A stretch of 16,626 nt of DNA from Actinomycetota bacterium. Lineage in GTDB: Bacteria; Actinomycetota; Aquicultoria; Aquicultorales; Aquicultoraceae. The notes below the pieces were generated by a model. It made no database searches and was not told the DNA's origin. It worked only from the letters and a program-made list of their open reading frames with translations. Both the position numbers and the translations under genes were made by a program. Shown here one piece after another: positions 1 to 6,768 of the stretch (its first letter is position 1; every line of letters starts with the position of its first letter). The stretch is taken from the NCBI GenBank assembly GCA_030017355.1, contig JASEIR010000028.1:1-16626 (forward strand), in the 5' to 3' direction.

Positions 1-178
1 CCTCTTTATTTTTTTCACCGCTTATAAGCAGAGGAATTAGCGGCCTATAATATGGCCTATAGTATGGTTTTTCTTTTTCGTTTGAAATAAGGACAATAGT
101 AGCTTGCGGATCATTTAAGCGAATGGCTTTTGCAGCGGTAATTCCGGCAATGCCTCCTCCTATGATTACATGCCGCAT
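1..178 (-). CDS. FAD/NAD(P)-dependent oxidoreductase, N-terminal part
   Basis: Only the first 59 codons are in the window; the gene continues past the left edge. The protein opens with a short beta strand followed by GGGIAG at residues 7-12, the dinucleotide-binding (Rossmann) loop that holds FAD in the pyridine nucleotide-disulfide oxidoreductase / NADH oxidase / rubredoxin reductase superfamily. A YYRPYYRP segment near residue 44 resembles the PYxRP motif after the first FAD-binding unit of these enzymes. The ATG at 178 is preceded by TGGAGG at 185-190 with 6 nt spacing, a strong ribosome site. It starts 38 nt after the cooF stop, so it is probably the third gene of the cooS operon. In CODH-CooF-flavoprotein modules this enzyme is thought to pass electrons from CooF to NAD(P)+ or another acceptor. 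The exact substrate cannot be told from this fragment. Confidence 0.85.
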   Translation of the reverse strand, partial: MRHVIIGGGIAGITAAKAIRLNDPQATIVLISNEKEKPYYRPYYRPLIPLLISGEKNKE

Positions 179-216
179 ATAAAACCTCCATTATCAGGTG
201 TCTTGCTATAAACTTG

Positions 217-714
217 CTACAGAGCAGCTGCTTTTACAGCAGCACTTTCTACTGCTTGCTTTTGCTTTTCTTTCAAGAAATCATCAAGCTCTTTTAACAT
301 AAGCGATCCAGTTGGACAAGCATTTACGCAAGCAGGGATTTCAAGCTTATGGCAGCGGTCACATTTAACTGCTATATGTTTTGTTTTATCCATGGTAATT
401 ACGCCAAACGGGCAAACCATAATACAAGTATAACAACCAATGCAACGTTCTTTTTTTCGCCTTACAAAGCCTTTTTCATCTCTGTACAGGCAGCCACTAA
501 TACACGCATTTAAACACGGCGCATCCTCGCAATGCCGGCAAATTACGGGCATTTTTGTTTCTCCATCTGTTTCTACAAAAATCCTTTTTAAGGGCGCCGG
601 CTCCTCCATAATCGCTGAAAATAATGTTTTCCCTTTAGAATGCTGCACCGCACAGGCTATCTCGCAGCTTTTACATGCGGTGCATTTATCGGCATTTACA
701 AATATTTGCTTCAT
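217..714 (-). CDS. cooF: CooF-type polyferredoxin, CO dehydrogenase electron carrier
   Basis: A 165-residue protein with four [4Fe-4S] cysteine sets, as in the CooF/HycB/DmsB ferredoxin family. The sets are C11-C14-C17-C21, C59-C62-C67-C71 (with C75 nearby), C91-C94-C97-C101 (followed by Pro) and C118-C121-C129-C133 (followed by Pro). No signal peptide or membrane segment is present, so it should be cytoplasmic. Residues about 145-165 form an Ala/Lys-rich tail. The ATG at 714 directly abuts the cooS stop codon at 715-717, and its AGAGGTGG ribosome site lies within the last cooS codons, so translation is probably coupled. CooF proteins take electrons from the B/D clusters of CooS and pass them to hydrogenases or flavoproteins. 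Here the next gene is a flavoprotein and no hydrogenase is visible, which favours delivery to a pyridine nucleotide or oxidoreductase partner. Confidence 0.93.
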   Translation of the reverse strand: MKQIFVNADKCTACKSCEIACAVQHSKGKTLFSAIMEEPAPLKRIFVETDGETKMPVICRHCEDAPCLNACISGCLYRDEKGFVRRKKERCIGCYTCIMVCPFGVITMDKTKHIAVKCDRCHKLEIPACVNACPTGSLMLKELDDFLKEKQKQAVESAAVKAAAL

Positions 715-2667
715 CTAAACCACCTCTGTTGCGAACTCAACAACAGAAAGGCCAAGGCCTTTTCGCCTTTCACTGATGGCGTCTAAAAGCACCCTCGCGG
801 CTTGAATTGGGTCTGGCTCAACAATGAAATAGCCGCCAAACATGCCCTTAATAGCTGAAGTTAATACCTCGACTACAGTTTTACTGCCAAGAACAGGAGG
901 TATAACTCCAAGATGGGTTGGTAAGCCTGCTGCTACAGCCCATGTACCAATTGCAACTGCTTTTTCTGTTACGGGTTCTGGTGCAGAAGCTACAACAGGT
1001 AGTTTATCTAAATCAACACCAAGTTTATTTGCAACAGCTACAGCTACATCAGCAGCCCTTGAGTTATCAACGCAGGAACCCATATGAAGAACTAGTGGGA
1101 GAGGCCCTCCAAGACCTGCTGCCTCGCCGATAGCTGTAAGAACAGCTTTCAAGCCATCGCCGGCATATTCATTGGTTGCCTCTTGTGTCATAAAACCTTG
1201 CCTTGCAAATGCACCTGAAGCGCAACCAGTTGATAATATTAAAACATTGTTTCTTGCAAGCTCTTTAATCATGGACACATAATTAGCATCTTGAGGAACT
1301 TTTACGTTGTTGCAACCCGCAAATAAACAAACGCCGTAAATATTGCCTGCCACAATATTATCAATTAACGGTTTGAGCGGGTCATCTTTATTAACAAGTG
1401 CGAGCGCCTCAATAATTGCTTCAGCTGAAAAACCAGCAAAAGCTTTGCTTTTAATTGTTGGAATATTTATCTTGCTTGGGTCGCGCTTTTTAAAAGCATC
1501 TATCGCATGCTCAATTATAGTTTGAGCAGTTTGTTTAGCATTGCTCTCATGAAACTCTATATGTACTGAGCCGGGTATTTTGGCAATCGGCATAGTGGTT
1601 ATAAGCTTCGTATGATAACACTCGGCAACCGTTGCAACAGAAGGCATTATGCATTGATAGTCAACAACCATTGCATCAAGTGCGCCAGTGACAATTGCCA
1701 TTTCCTGCGAAACCGAGCTTGTGGCAAGCGGTATCCCATGCCTTACCATAACTTCATTTCCAGTGCAGCATACACCGACGATGTTTATGCCTGCCGATGC
1801 GCCCGCAGCTTTTGCTTTTTCATTTAAATCCGCATCTGAGGCAATCTGAGAAATCATATCGCTTAATAATGGATTGTGCCCATGCACTGCAATATTTACC
1901 GCATCTGGATTTATTACACCAAGATTAGCTTGCGTTATCAAAGGTTTTGGTGTACCAAACAACACATCAGCAATATCTGTTGCAATATGACAGCCAGCAT
2001 AATCAGCAAGTGCGCATTTGACTGCGCCAAGAAGAAGATTTATAGCGTCAGCATCAACGCCGTATGTTGTCCTATGCATTATTTCAGCTACTTCGCTATC
2101 TATTCCAGTTGGGACAACACCGTGCTTTACAAAACTGTCAACGCGCCCCCCGGTAACCGTGGTGGCTGCCCAAGTAAGAGGCGAGTCTTTTTCTGAAAAT
2201 TCTTCAAGTGCTTTTCTTGCAACATCTTTTCCTATATCATTAGTGCTGCGATTATCAGTTTCAATTCCTACTCTCTGAGCAACTGCTTTTAATTTTGCTT
2301 CGTCTTTTATAGAATAATCTGGGGCTTCACCAATAGCAGATTTTAATAGAGTATGCGCTAGGTGTTTTGCATGGCCACCGTGCGATGCCGTACCGGCAGC
2401 AACTGCCCTTGAAATCCATCTCGCAACCATCACATCTGCATTAGCACCGCACACCCCTTTTTGCGGGCTTTCACCAAAGGGACTAATTCTGCACGGCCCC
2501 TGCATGCAATGTCTACAGCAAAGCCCGGTCTCGCCAAAACCACATTGAGGAAGTTGGGCCTGGTATCTATCCCAAACCGTCTCAATATTGGCCTTCTTTG
2601 CTTGCTCTAATGCTGCAAGCGTTGCATTGTCTGTTGAAGCTTGCGCCTTGTCAATTAAATTGTTCAT
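715..2667 (-). CDS. cooS: Anaerobic Ni-Fe carbon monoxide dehydrogenase, catalytic subunit
   Basis: Catalyses CO + H2O to CO2 + 2 e- + 2 H+. I prefer the ATG at 2667 (650 aa) because GGAGG lies 5 nt upstream of it; a GTG two codons earlier would overlap that site. Numbering from this ATG, C42 and C50 match the intersubunit D cluster, and C51, C54, C59 and C73 the B cluster. H264, C301, C339, C452, C482 and C532 match the Ni-Fe-S C-cluster ligands. The spacing agrees with the well-studied Carboxydothermus CODH-II as I recall its numbering (H261, C295, C333, C446, C476, C526). All metal ligands are therefore present and the enzyme should be active as a homodimer. The length is normal for a monofunctional CooS; there is no ACS-binding context. 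cooF follows with no gap. No cooC nickel-insertion gene is in the window, so maturation must be encoded elsewhere or beyond the left edge. Confidence 0.96.
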   Translation of the reverse strand: MNNLIDKAQASTDNATLAALEQAKKANIETVWDRYQAQLPQCGFGETGLCCRHCMQGPCRISPFGESPQKGVCGANADVMVARWISRAVAAGTASHGGHAKHLAHTLLKSAIGEAPDYSIKDEAKLKAVAQRVGIETDNRSTNDIGKDVARKALEEFSEKDSPLTWAATTVTGGRVDSFVKHGVVPTGIDSEVAEIMHRTTYGVDADAINLLLGAVKCALADYAGCHIATDIADVLFGTPKPLITQANLGVINPDAVNIAVHGHNPLLSDMISQIASDADLNEKAKAAGASAGINIVGVCCTGNEVMVRHGIPLATSSVSQEMAIVTGALDAMVVDYQCIMPSVATVAECYHTKLITTMPIAKIPGSVHIEFHESNAKQTAQTIIEHAIDAFKKRDPSKINIPTIKSKAFAGFSAEAIIEALALVNKDDPLKPLIDNIVAGNIYGVCLFAGCNNVKVPQDANYVSMIKELARNNVLILSTGCASGAFARQGFMTQEATNEYAGDGLKAVLTAIGEAAGLGGPLPLVLHMGSCVDNSRAADVAVAVANKLGVDLDKLPVVASAPEPVTEKAVAIGTWAVAAGLPTHLGVIPPVLGSKTVVEVLTSAIKGMFGGYFIVEPDPIQAARVLLDAISERRKGLGLSVVEFATEVV

Positions 2668-2681
2668 AGCCACCTCCAGGT

Positions 2682-2737
2682 AAAATCGTTCCGTCTGAAT
2701 AATACACCTAAAAAAAATCGTTCTGTTAACGATTATA
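2682..2737 (-). promoter_or_regulatory. Predicted cooS promoter with operator-like inverted repeat
   Basis: Reading toward cooS, a consensus TATAAT -10 box lies at 2737-2732. No good -35 box is found 16-18 nt upstream, which suggests a regulated promoter. A perfect inverted repeat, AATCGTT-N5-AACGATT (2716-2734), overlaps the -10 box and the expected transcription start. The sequence AACGATTTT occurs twice, at 2714-2722 and 2682-2690, 32 bp apart (about three helical turns). A repressor bound here would block initiation. The repeat does not resemble the CRP/FNR or CooA half-site TGTC. The promoter and regulator are inferred; the repeats are seen directly. Confidence 0.5.
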
Positions 2738-2778
2738 GACTATTTAAGAATCTAGGGGTAATGGATAAAGGCGAATGG

Positions 2779-5478
2779 CTACACTTGCCTTCTTAAAAAC
2801 AGCTTTTCTAGCTCAACTGCGATCAAAGCCACTGCCGATACTGATAGGGTAATTATGAGTTCTTTAATACCTAGCGGTTGTGTCTTAAATATTGTATTTA
2901 AAGCCGGGATATAAACAACAGTCATCTGAAGGGCAAACGTCAGCAAAACAGCCCCTATAAGTGGTTTATTGCTAAAGATTCCAATCCTGAGCAGTGAATC
3001 CCGTTCAGAGCGAACGGCCATAGCCACTGCCATCCTGCCCAGCACAAGCGAGGTAAACACCATAGTTTGCCATGCCATTCCAGCATTTAAAGTAAACGCC
3101 TGCAAAGCTAAAGCCGTAACTCCGACAAGAAAACCAAACACTAAAATGAAACGCCCTCTACCAGGAGCAAAAACTCCTTCATTATATGGCCTGGGAGGCC
3201 TATTCATAATATCTTTTTCTTCAGGCTCTGAAGTCAGCGCAAGCCCTGGGAGACTATCACAAAGAAGGTTCATCCATAAAATCTGGATCGGAAGCATTGG
3301 TAGCGGTAAGCCCAAAAACGGCGCAAGAAAAATTACCCAGATCGTTCCCGCATTTGAGGTTAGAGAGTATTTGATAAACTTTAAAATGTTATCGTATATG
3401 CGCCGCCCTTCTTTGACCGCCCTTACAATTGTTGCAAAATTGTCATCAAGAAGAATCATGTCTGATGCTTCTTTTGCTACATCGGTCCCAGTTATACCCA
3501 TTGCAATACCAATATTTGCTCTTCTTAGCGCAGGTGCATCGTTTACGCCATCGCCTGTCATTGCAACGAACTGGTTTTTATCTTGAAGCGCTTTTACTAT
3601 TTTTAATTTTTGCTCAGGGGCAACCCGAGAATAAACCCTAATGTTTTCTACCTGCCTCTCAAAATCTTCAAGGCGCAGCTCATCAAGTTCTCTTCCAGTT
3701 ATGACGCTGTCATCTTCAATTATTCCAATCCGCTTTGCTATTGCCCTAGCCGTTATAGGGTGGTCCCCGGTTATCATGACTGCTTTGATCCCTGCTGTTT
3801 TGCATAAATGAACAGCTTCTTTTGCTTCTTCCCGAGGAGGATCCATCATCCCAACCAGGCCAAGGACAATCAATTCCTTCTCAACGTTTGCAGGTGACAT
3901 ATCATCTGGTAGAGCGTCCCAGCTACGCATCGCAATTCCAATCACTCTTAGCCCATCAGTAGCCATCCTATCGTTTATTTTATATATCTCATTGATATTG
4001 AATTCTTTTATCCCTTCAGATGTAACTATAGCGCTTGCTCTCTCAGAAATAGCCTCTATTGCGCCCTTTGTGAATGAGACTATTTTGCCATCTGCCCATT
4101 TATGAAATGTGGTCATAAGTTTTCTTTCAGAATCAAAGGGTATTTCTGCGATTCTGGGGAATTCCTTGAGAAGGGCTTCCTTGCTAAAACTCATTTTCTT
4201 TGCAAGAACATATAAAGCTACTTCGGTTGGATCACCGATAACTTTACCCTCTTCGCCTAAGGCAGCATCATTACTTAATGCCATAGCTTTAAGCAGGTCT
4301 ATGAGTGGCCAACTTAGCGTTTCCTGCTTGCCCAAATGGTTATTTGCTTTAAGCTTTTCAATGTCTTCTTCAAGCTTTTCAATGCCTTGCTTAAGTTTTT
4401 CTGCTCCCTTTTCAAGCTGCTCAAACTGATCCTGCCTCAAAAGCTTTTCATCAACATAAATCTCCTCAACAGTCATCTTATTTAAAGTAAGGGTCCCCGT
4501 TTTGTCAGAACAGATATAGGTTACGGAGCCTAGCGTTTCAACTGCTGGAAGTTTCCTTATAAGCGCATTTTGCTTAACAAGCTTGCTAGCCCCAAAGGCT
4601 AGCGAAATTGTAATAACAGCAGGAAGGGCTTCAGGTATTGCCGCAACTGCAAGGCTTACTGATGTTAAAAACATAAGAACAATAGGCACGCCTCGTGCAA
4701 GCCCAAATGCAAAAATTATTGCAACTATCACTAGAATTGCTAGAGCAAGTTTTTTGCTAAATACCGCAAGGCGATGCTGAAGAGGAGTCCTTACATCCTT
4801 TTCTTCTTCAAGCATGTGAGCAATCCTGCCAAGCTCGGTATTCATACCCGTAGCAACAACCACTCCGACTCCCCTACCATATGAAATAGCCGTTCCGCTA
4901 TATACCATATTTGTTCTATCACCGAGAGAAAGTTTCTCATCAGCAAGTGCTTTTGTTTGTTTTTCCACTGGGATTGATTCTCCAGTTAGAGCTGCTTCCT
5001 CTGCTTTTAGCCTGGCTGCCTCTATTAGTCTCATGTCAGCCGGCACAATTCTTCCAGCCTCAATAATTACAACGTCGCCTGGAACAATTTCAGAGGCAGG
5101 GATGTTTTGTGGTATGCCATCTCTTAAAACAGTTGCTGTTGGCGCTGCCATCAACCTTAGTGCTTCTATTGCTTTTTCGGCCCGAAATTCTTGGATAAAA
5201 CCAATTATTGCATTTAGAACCACTATTGCTAAGATGGCAAGCGCATCAACAGGTTCGCCAACAACGCCGGCAATTATTGCAGCAAAAAGCAGCGTAATTA
5301 TTAGAAAATCTTTAAATTGGTCAAGAATCATTAAGAGAGGGGTTCTTTTTTTCTTTTTCTTAAGCTCGTTTGGGCCAAACTTTTCTAAGCGTCTTTTTGC
5401 TTCCAAAGAAGAAAGCCCCTGGGAAGAAGTATCCAATTCCTTAATTGTTTCATCTATTTCTTTAGTGTGCCAGCTCAT
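2779..5478 (-). CDS. P-type cation ATPase (Ca2+/Mn2+ class), probable Mn2+ exporter
   Basis: An 899-residue P2-type ATPase with all core motifs: TGES (actuator loop, E167), PEALP in M4 (E283), DKTGTLT phosphorylation site (D325) and TGDGVNDAP hinge (D647). The usual ten membrane segments are expected in the inner membrane. Against SERCA, ion site II is intact (E283 in M4, N737 and D741 in M6). Site I is altered: M5 has N709 but T712 in place of the SERCA glutamate E771, and M6 has C740 in place of T799. This predicts one ion per cycle, as in PMR1-like Ca2+/Mn2+ pumps. Residues 352-377 form a heptad-repeat insertion just after the phosphorylation motif. The start ATG overlaps the stop of a broken zinc-ribbon ORF (ATGA), with a weak AGGG site 7 nt upstream. 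A yybP-ykoY riboswitch lies about 500 bp upstream; this class is known to control Mn2+ exporters, including P-type ATPases. Homology alone would say Ca2+ ATPase; Mn2+ export is my inference. Confidence 0.93.
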   Translation of the reverse strand: MSWHTKEIDETIKELDTSSQGLSSLEAKRRLEKFGPNELKKKKKRTPLLMILDQFKDFLIITLLFAAIIAGVVGEPVDALAILAIVVLNAIIGFIQEFRAEKAIEALRLMAAPTATVLRDGIPQNIPASEIVPGDVVIIEAGRIVPADMRLIEAARLKAEEAALTGESIPVEKQTKALADEKLSLGDRTNMVYSGTAISYGRGVGVVVATGMNTELGRIAHMLEEEKDVRTPLQHRLAVFSKKLALAILVIVAIIFAFGLARGVPIVLMFLTSVSLAVAAIPEALPAVITISLAFGASKLVKQNALIRKLPAVETLGSVTYICSDKTGTLTLNKMTVEEIYVDEKLLRQDQFEQLEKGAEKLKQGIEKLEEDIEKLKANNHLGKQETLSWPLIDLLKAMALSNDAALGEEGKVIGDPTEVALYVLAKKMSFSKEALLKEFPRIAEIPFDSERKLMTTFHKWADGKIVSFTKGAIEAISERASAIVTSEGIKEFNINEIYKINDRMATDGLRVIGIAMRSWDALPDDMSPANVEKELIVLGLVGMMDPPREEAKEAVHLCKTAGIKAVMITGDHPITARAIAKRIGIIEDDSVITGRELDELRLEDFERQVENIRVYSRVAPEQKLKIVKALQDKNQFVAMTGDGVNDAPALRRANIGIAMGITGTDVAKEASDMILLDDNFATIVRAVKEGRRIYDNILKFIKYSLTSNAGTIWVIFLAPFLGLPLPMLPIQILWMNLLCDSLPGLALTSEPEEKDIMNRPPRPYNEGVFAPGRGRFILVFGFLVGVTALALQAFTLNAGMAWQTMVFTSLVLGRMAVAMAVRSERDSLLRIGIFSNKPLIGAVLLTFALQMTVVYIPALNTIFKTQPLGIKELIITLSVSAVALIAVELEKLFLRRQV

Positions 5479-5731
5479 GTTATATCCCTAATAGTACAAC
5501 AATAATGTGATAAATATTCTGAGCACTTATCAACTTTTATCCCCTTGTAATCTATTTCGAAAAGTTTCATGCCACATTTCGGGCAGCACATATAATGCAG
5601 ATCTTTTAACCTCTTTCTTTCTTTCTTTCTCGGCTGGTTTCTTTTGTTTTTCCTTTTCAATCTCTTTCAACCTTTCGAATTCTAACCGAGCAAAATATTC
5701 TTCTTCTTTCTCACTTGGCTTTTTTTATCAT
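5475..5731 (-). pseudogene. Decayed zinc-ribbon (zf-TFIIB family) gene
   Basis: The remnants read as one zf-TFIIB-like protein spread over three frames. From the ATG at 5731 (GGAGG 6 nt upstream), removing one A from the 7-A tract at 5720-5726 gives MIKKPSEKEEEYFARLEF followed by a Glu/Lys-rich helix. A second shift in the four-unit CTTT/AAAG tract at 5613-5629 leads to KRLKDLHYMCCPKCGMKLFE, then the YKGIKVDKC stretch typical of the TFIIB zinc ribbon. After that Cys the expected CxxCGG second knuckle and the C-terminal part are missing. The frame runs into a short unrelated tail whose TGA overlaps the ATPase start. Either a deletion joined the broken gene to the ATPase, or only the tail survives. 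Both indels sit in slippage-prone tracts, so phase variation or assembly error is possible for them, but neither explains the lost C-terminus. Family assignment rests on pattern memory. Confidence 0.65.
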
Positions 5732-5839
5732 TGCCATCCTCCTCCCCTTGTTCAATGGATAACTGTTGAATACCAACTTGATTAAAAGATCTGCGGTTTT
5801 GGCCCCCATGATCAATGCAAATATCAACCACAGCTGCAT
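5711..5839 (-). CDS. Possible 42-residue membrane peptide downstream of Mn2+ riboswitch
   Basis: A short ORF beginning MQLWLIFALIMGAKTADLL and ending in a basic tail (KGRRMAMIKKAK). It has one hydrophobic segment at about residues 2-12, extending to about residue 28 as an amphipathic helix interrupted by Lys and Asp. The ATG at 5839 is preceded by AGAGG at 5848-5852 with 8 nt spacing. It is the first ORF with a credible ribosome site after the riboswitch terminator. Its 3' end overlaps the start of the broken zinc-ribbon gene in another frame. I do not recognise a family. It could be a genuine small membrane protein tied to Mn2+ homeostasis, a fragment of a former larger gene, or chance. The longer ORF in the overlapping frame (5682-5864) has no ribosome site and looks spurious. 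Confidence 0.35.
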   Translation of the reverse strand: MQLWLIFALIMGAKTADLLIKLVFNSYPLNKGRRMAMIKKAK

Positions 5840-5935
5840 GCTTTTGGCCTCTATCAGTCGCCATTATATCTTAGACAATCCATTTAAGTTACCCTAAAGA
5901 TAACTGGCCACCGCTTTAGCGGCAAAACTCTTTGC

Positions 5936-5999
5936 AAACAAAAGACCTTTACCATGATGAATACATGAACATCAGATGTATTCACCAAGGCAAAGGTCT
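5936..5999 (-). terminator. Riboswitch expression-platform terminator
   Basis: Read on the minus strand, AGACCTTT (5999-5992) pairs perfectly with AAAGGTCT (5950-5943). The long hairpin also contains CC/GG and a 9-bp inner pairing TGAATACAT/ATGTATTCA. It is followed by TTTTGTTT. The upstream arm includes the CCTTT that is the 3' strand of the aptamer P1 stem (AAAGG at 6082-6078). The terminator and the folded aptamer are therefore mutually exclusive: ligand-stabilised P1 would prevent termination and switch downstream genes on. Confidence 0.8.
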
Positions 6000-6082
6000 C
6001 GCTAGTTAGTTGGCTTAACTAACCAGTAGAACCGGGCATTGTGCCGTACTGACGATTCTACCGAATTTAGCTACTCCCCTTT
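5992..6082 (-). promoter_or_regulatory. yybP-ykoY Mn2+ riboswitch aptamer
   Basis: Minus-strand RNA begins AAAGGGGAGTAGC (6082-6070) and ends GCGAGACCTTT, the two conserved boundary sequences of the yybP-ykoY class. Supporting helices are all present. P1 is AAAGG/CCTTT and P2 is GCTA/TAGC. A P3-like stem pairs GTAGAA with TTCTAC (plus-strand 6026-6031 and 6056-6061) and encloses a GGCA/TGCC hairpin (6035-6045). A P4-like hairpin pairs GTTAGTT with AACTAAC (6005-6023). This class binds Mn2+ and controls Mn2+ exporters (MntP, UPF0016/TMEM165-like proteins, P-type ATPases). Here the next long gene downstream is the P-type ATPase at 5478-2779. Recognition is by pattern; a covariance-model search would confirm it. 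Confidence 0.85.
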
Positions 6083-6094
6083 ACTACTAAGCCA

Positions 6095-6124
6095 AAATTA
6101 GCATTAATTGCTGCATTCTGTCAA
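6095..6124 (-). promoter_or_regulatory. Promoter of the riboswitch transcript
   Basis: A consensus TTGACA -35 box (6124-6119) and an extended -10 region, TGC-TAATTT (6103-6095), are separated by 18 bp. The predicted start lies just before the aptamer, whose first paired base is at 6082. The placement agrees with a leader made almost entirely of the riboswitch. Confidence 0.65.
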
Positions 6125-6240
6125 CGCAAATTTTTTCCAGCCAAACAACTCAGTTTCAATTCCCTATCTACCAAGGTTATAGATGATACTAGCAACCGGG
6201 GATGGGAGATGGGGTAAAACCATCAAATATTCAATTATAG

Positions 6241-6282
6241 TTGCCTCATTTATTGGCCCTATCATTGCCTCATTTATAGGCC
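6241..6282. repeat. Tandem direct repeat, 24-bp period
   Basis: TTGCCTCATTTATTGGCC (6241-6258) recurs at 6265-6282 with one mismatch. Read on the plus strand it encodes the repeated peptide ASFIG in a short hydrophobic ORF (ATG at 6183), but no ribosome site precedes that ATG. Confidence 0.7.
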
Positions 6283-6301
6283 AAGCAATTAAAAATGCAA
6301 A

Positions 6302-6492
6302 GCATGTCCCGAGCAGCGCCGAGGGATTGCGTAAAACGACCGCTGACCACTGCTATAGGCTCCTTCGGAGCCCGACCGCAGACCGCCGACCGTCGACCGC
6401 CGCTAAAAGAAATTCAAAATTCAAAATGCAAAATTAAAAGCTTGTCCCGAGCGAAGTCGAGGGGCATGTCCCGAGCAGTGCCGAGGGATTGC
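6302..6492. repeat. Three copies of a GTCCCGAG dispersed repeat
   Basis: Copies lie at 6302-6330, 6442-6464 and 6464-6492. The first and third are 29 nt long and differ at one base (CAGCGCC versus CAGTGCC). The second is a shorter variant with GCGAAGTCGAGG. Each is an imperfect inverted repeat (TCCC...GGGA), so it can fold into a hairpin. Such elements are usually scattered through intergenic space of a genome. Confidence 0.75.
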
Positions 6493-6768
6493 AATTCAAA
6501 ATTAAAAATTGATATATAGCTCTAAAGTGCTTACCACTCCTAGTTGTAACTGTCTATCTACTGCCAGGTATTTGTTTTATCTAAAAGATACTAGTGATAA
6601 TTCTTTTGTTGGTAGATAACTCTCCTTCTTCTGCTAAGTGTTATTTTTTCTACTAAGAGTACGACTGTTTAATTTTGAATTTTTTAGATCCTTCGCTATC
6701 GCTTAAGGACCGCGGCCTTTTAAGGGCCTTGATTTTGAATTTTTAATTTTGCATTTTGAATTATTAAG
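6411..6768. repeat. AATTCAAAATT / AATTTTGAATT tracts in opposing orientation
   Basis: Plus-oriented copies at 6411-6438 and 6494-6512 (TTCAAAATT with TGCAAAATTAAAA extensions) face inverted copies at 6669-6688 and 6729-6765. The pairs flank a unique core of about 155 bp (6513-6668) with no recognisable content. The arrangement could be a small non-autonomous element or repeated insertion of the same module in both directions. Confidence 0.6.

Noticed and set aside
2969..3586. Long plus-strand ORF (205 codons) opposite the ATPase gene
   Set aside because: It is a shadow of the conserved ATPase coding strand, with no ribosome site and no family features.
5682..5864. 60-codon minus-strand ORF starting MATDRGQKHAAVV
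   Set aside because: No ribosome site. It overlaps the better-supported 42-codon ORF and the zinc-ribbon remnant in another frame, and its composition is not protein-like.
6379..6405. GACCGC-rich patch considered as a CRISPR array
   Set aside because: Units are about 6-9 bp with no spacer structure and no cas genes nearby; it is simple low-complexity repetition.
6183..6437. Plus-strand hydrophobic ORF with repeated ASFIG
   Set aside because: No ribosome site or promoter; the second half translates GTCCCGAG and GACCGC repeats.
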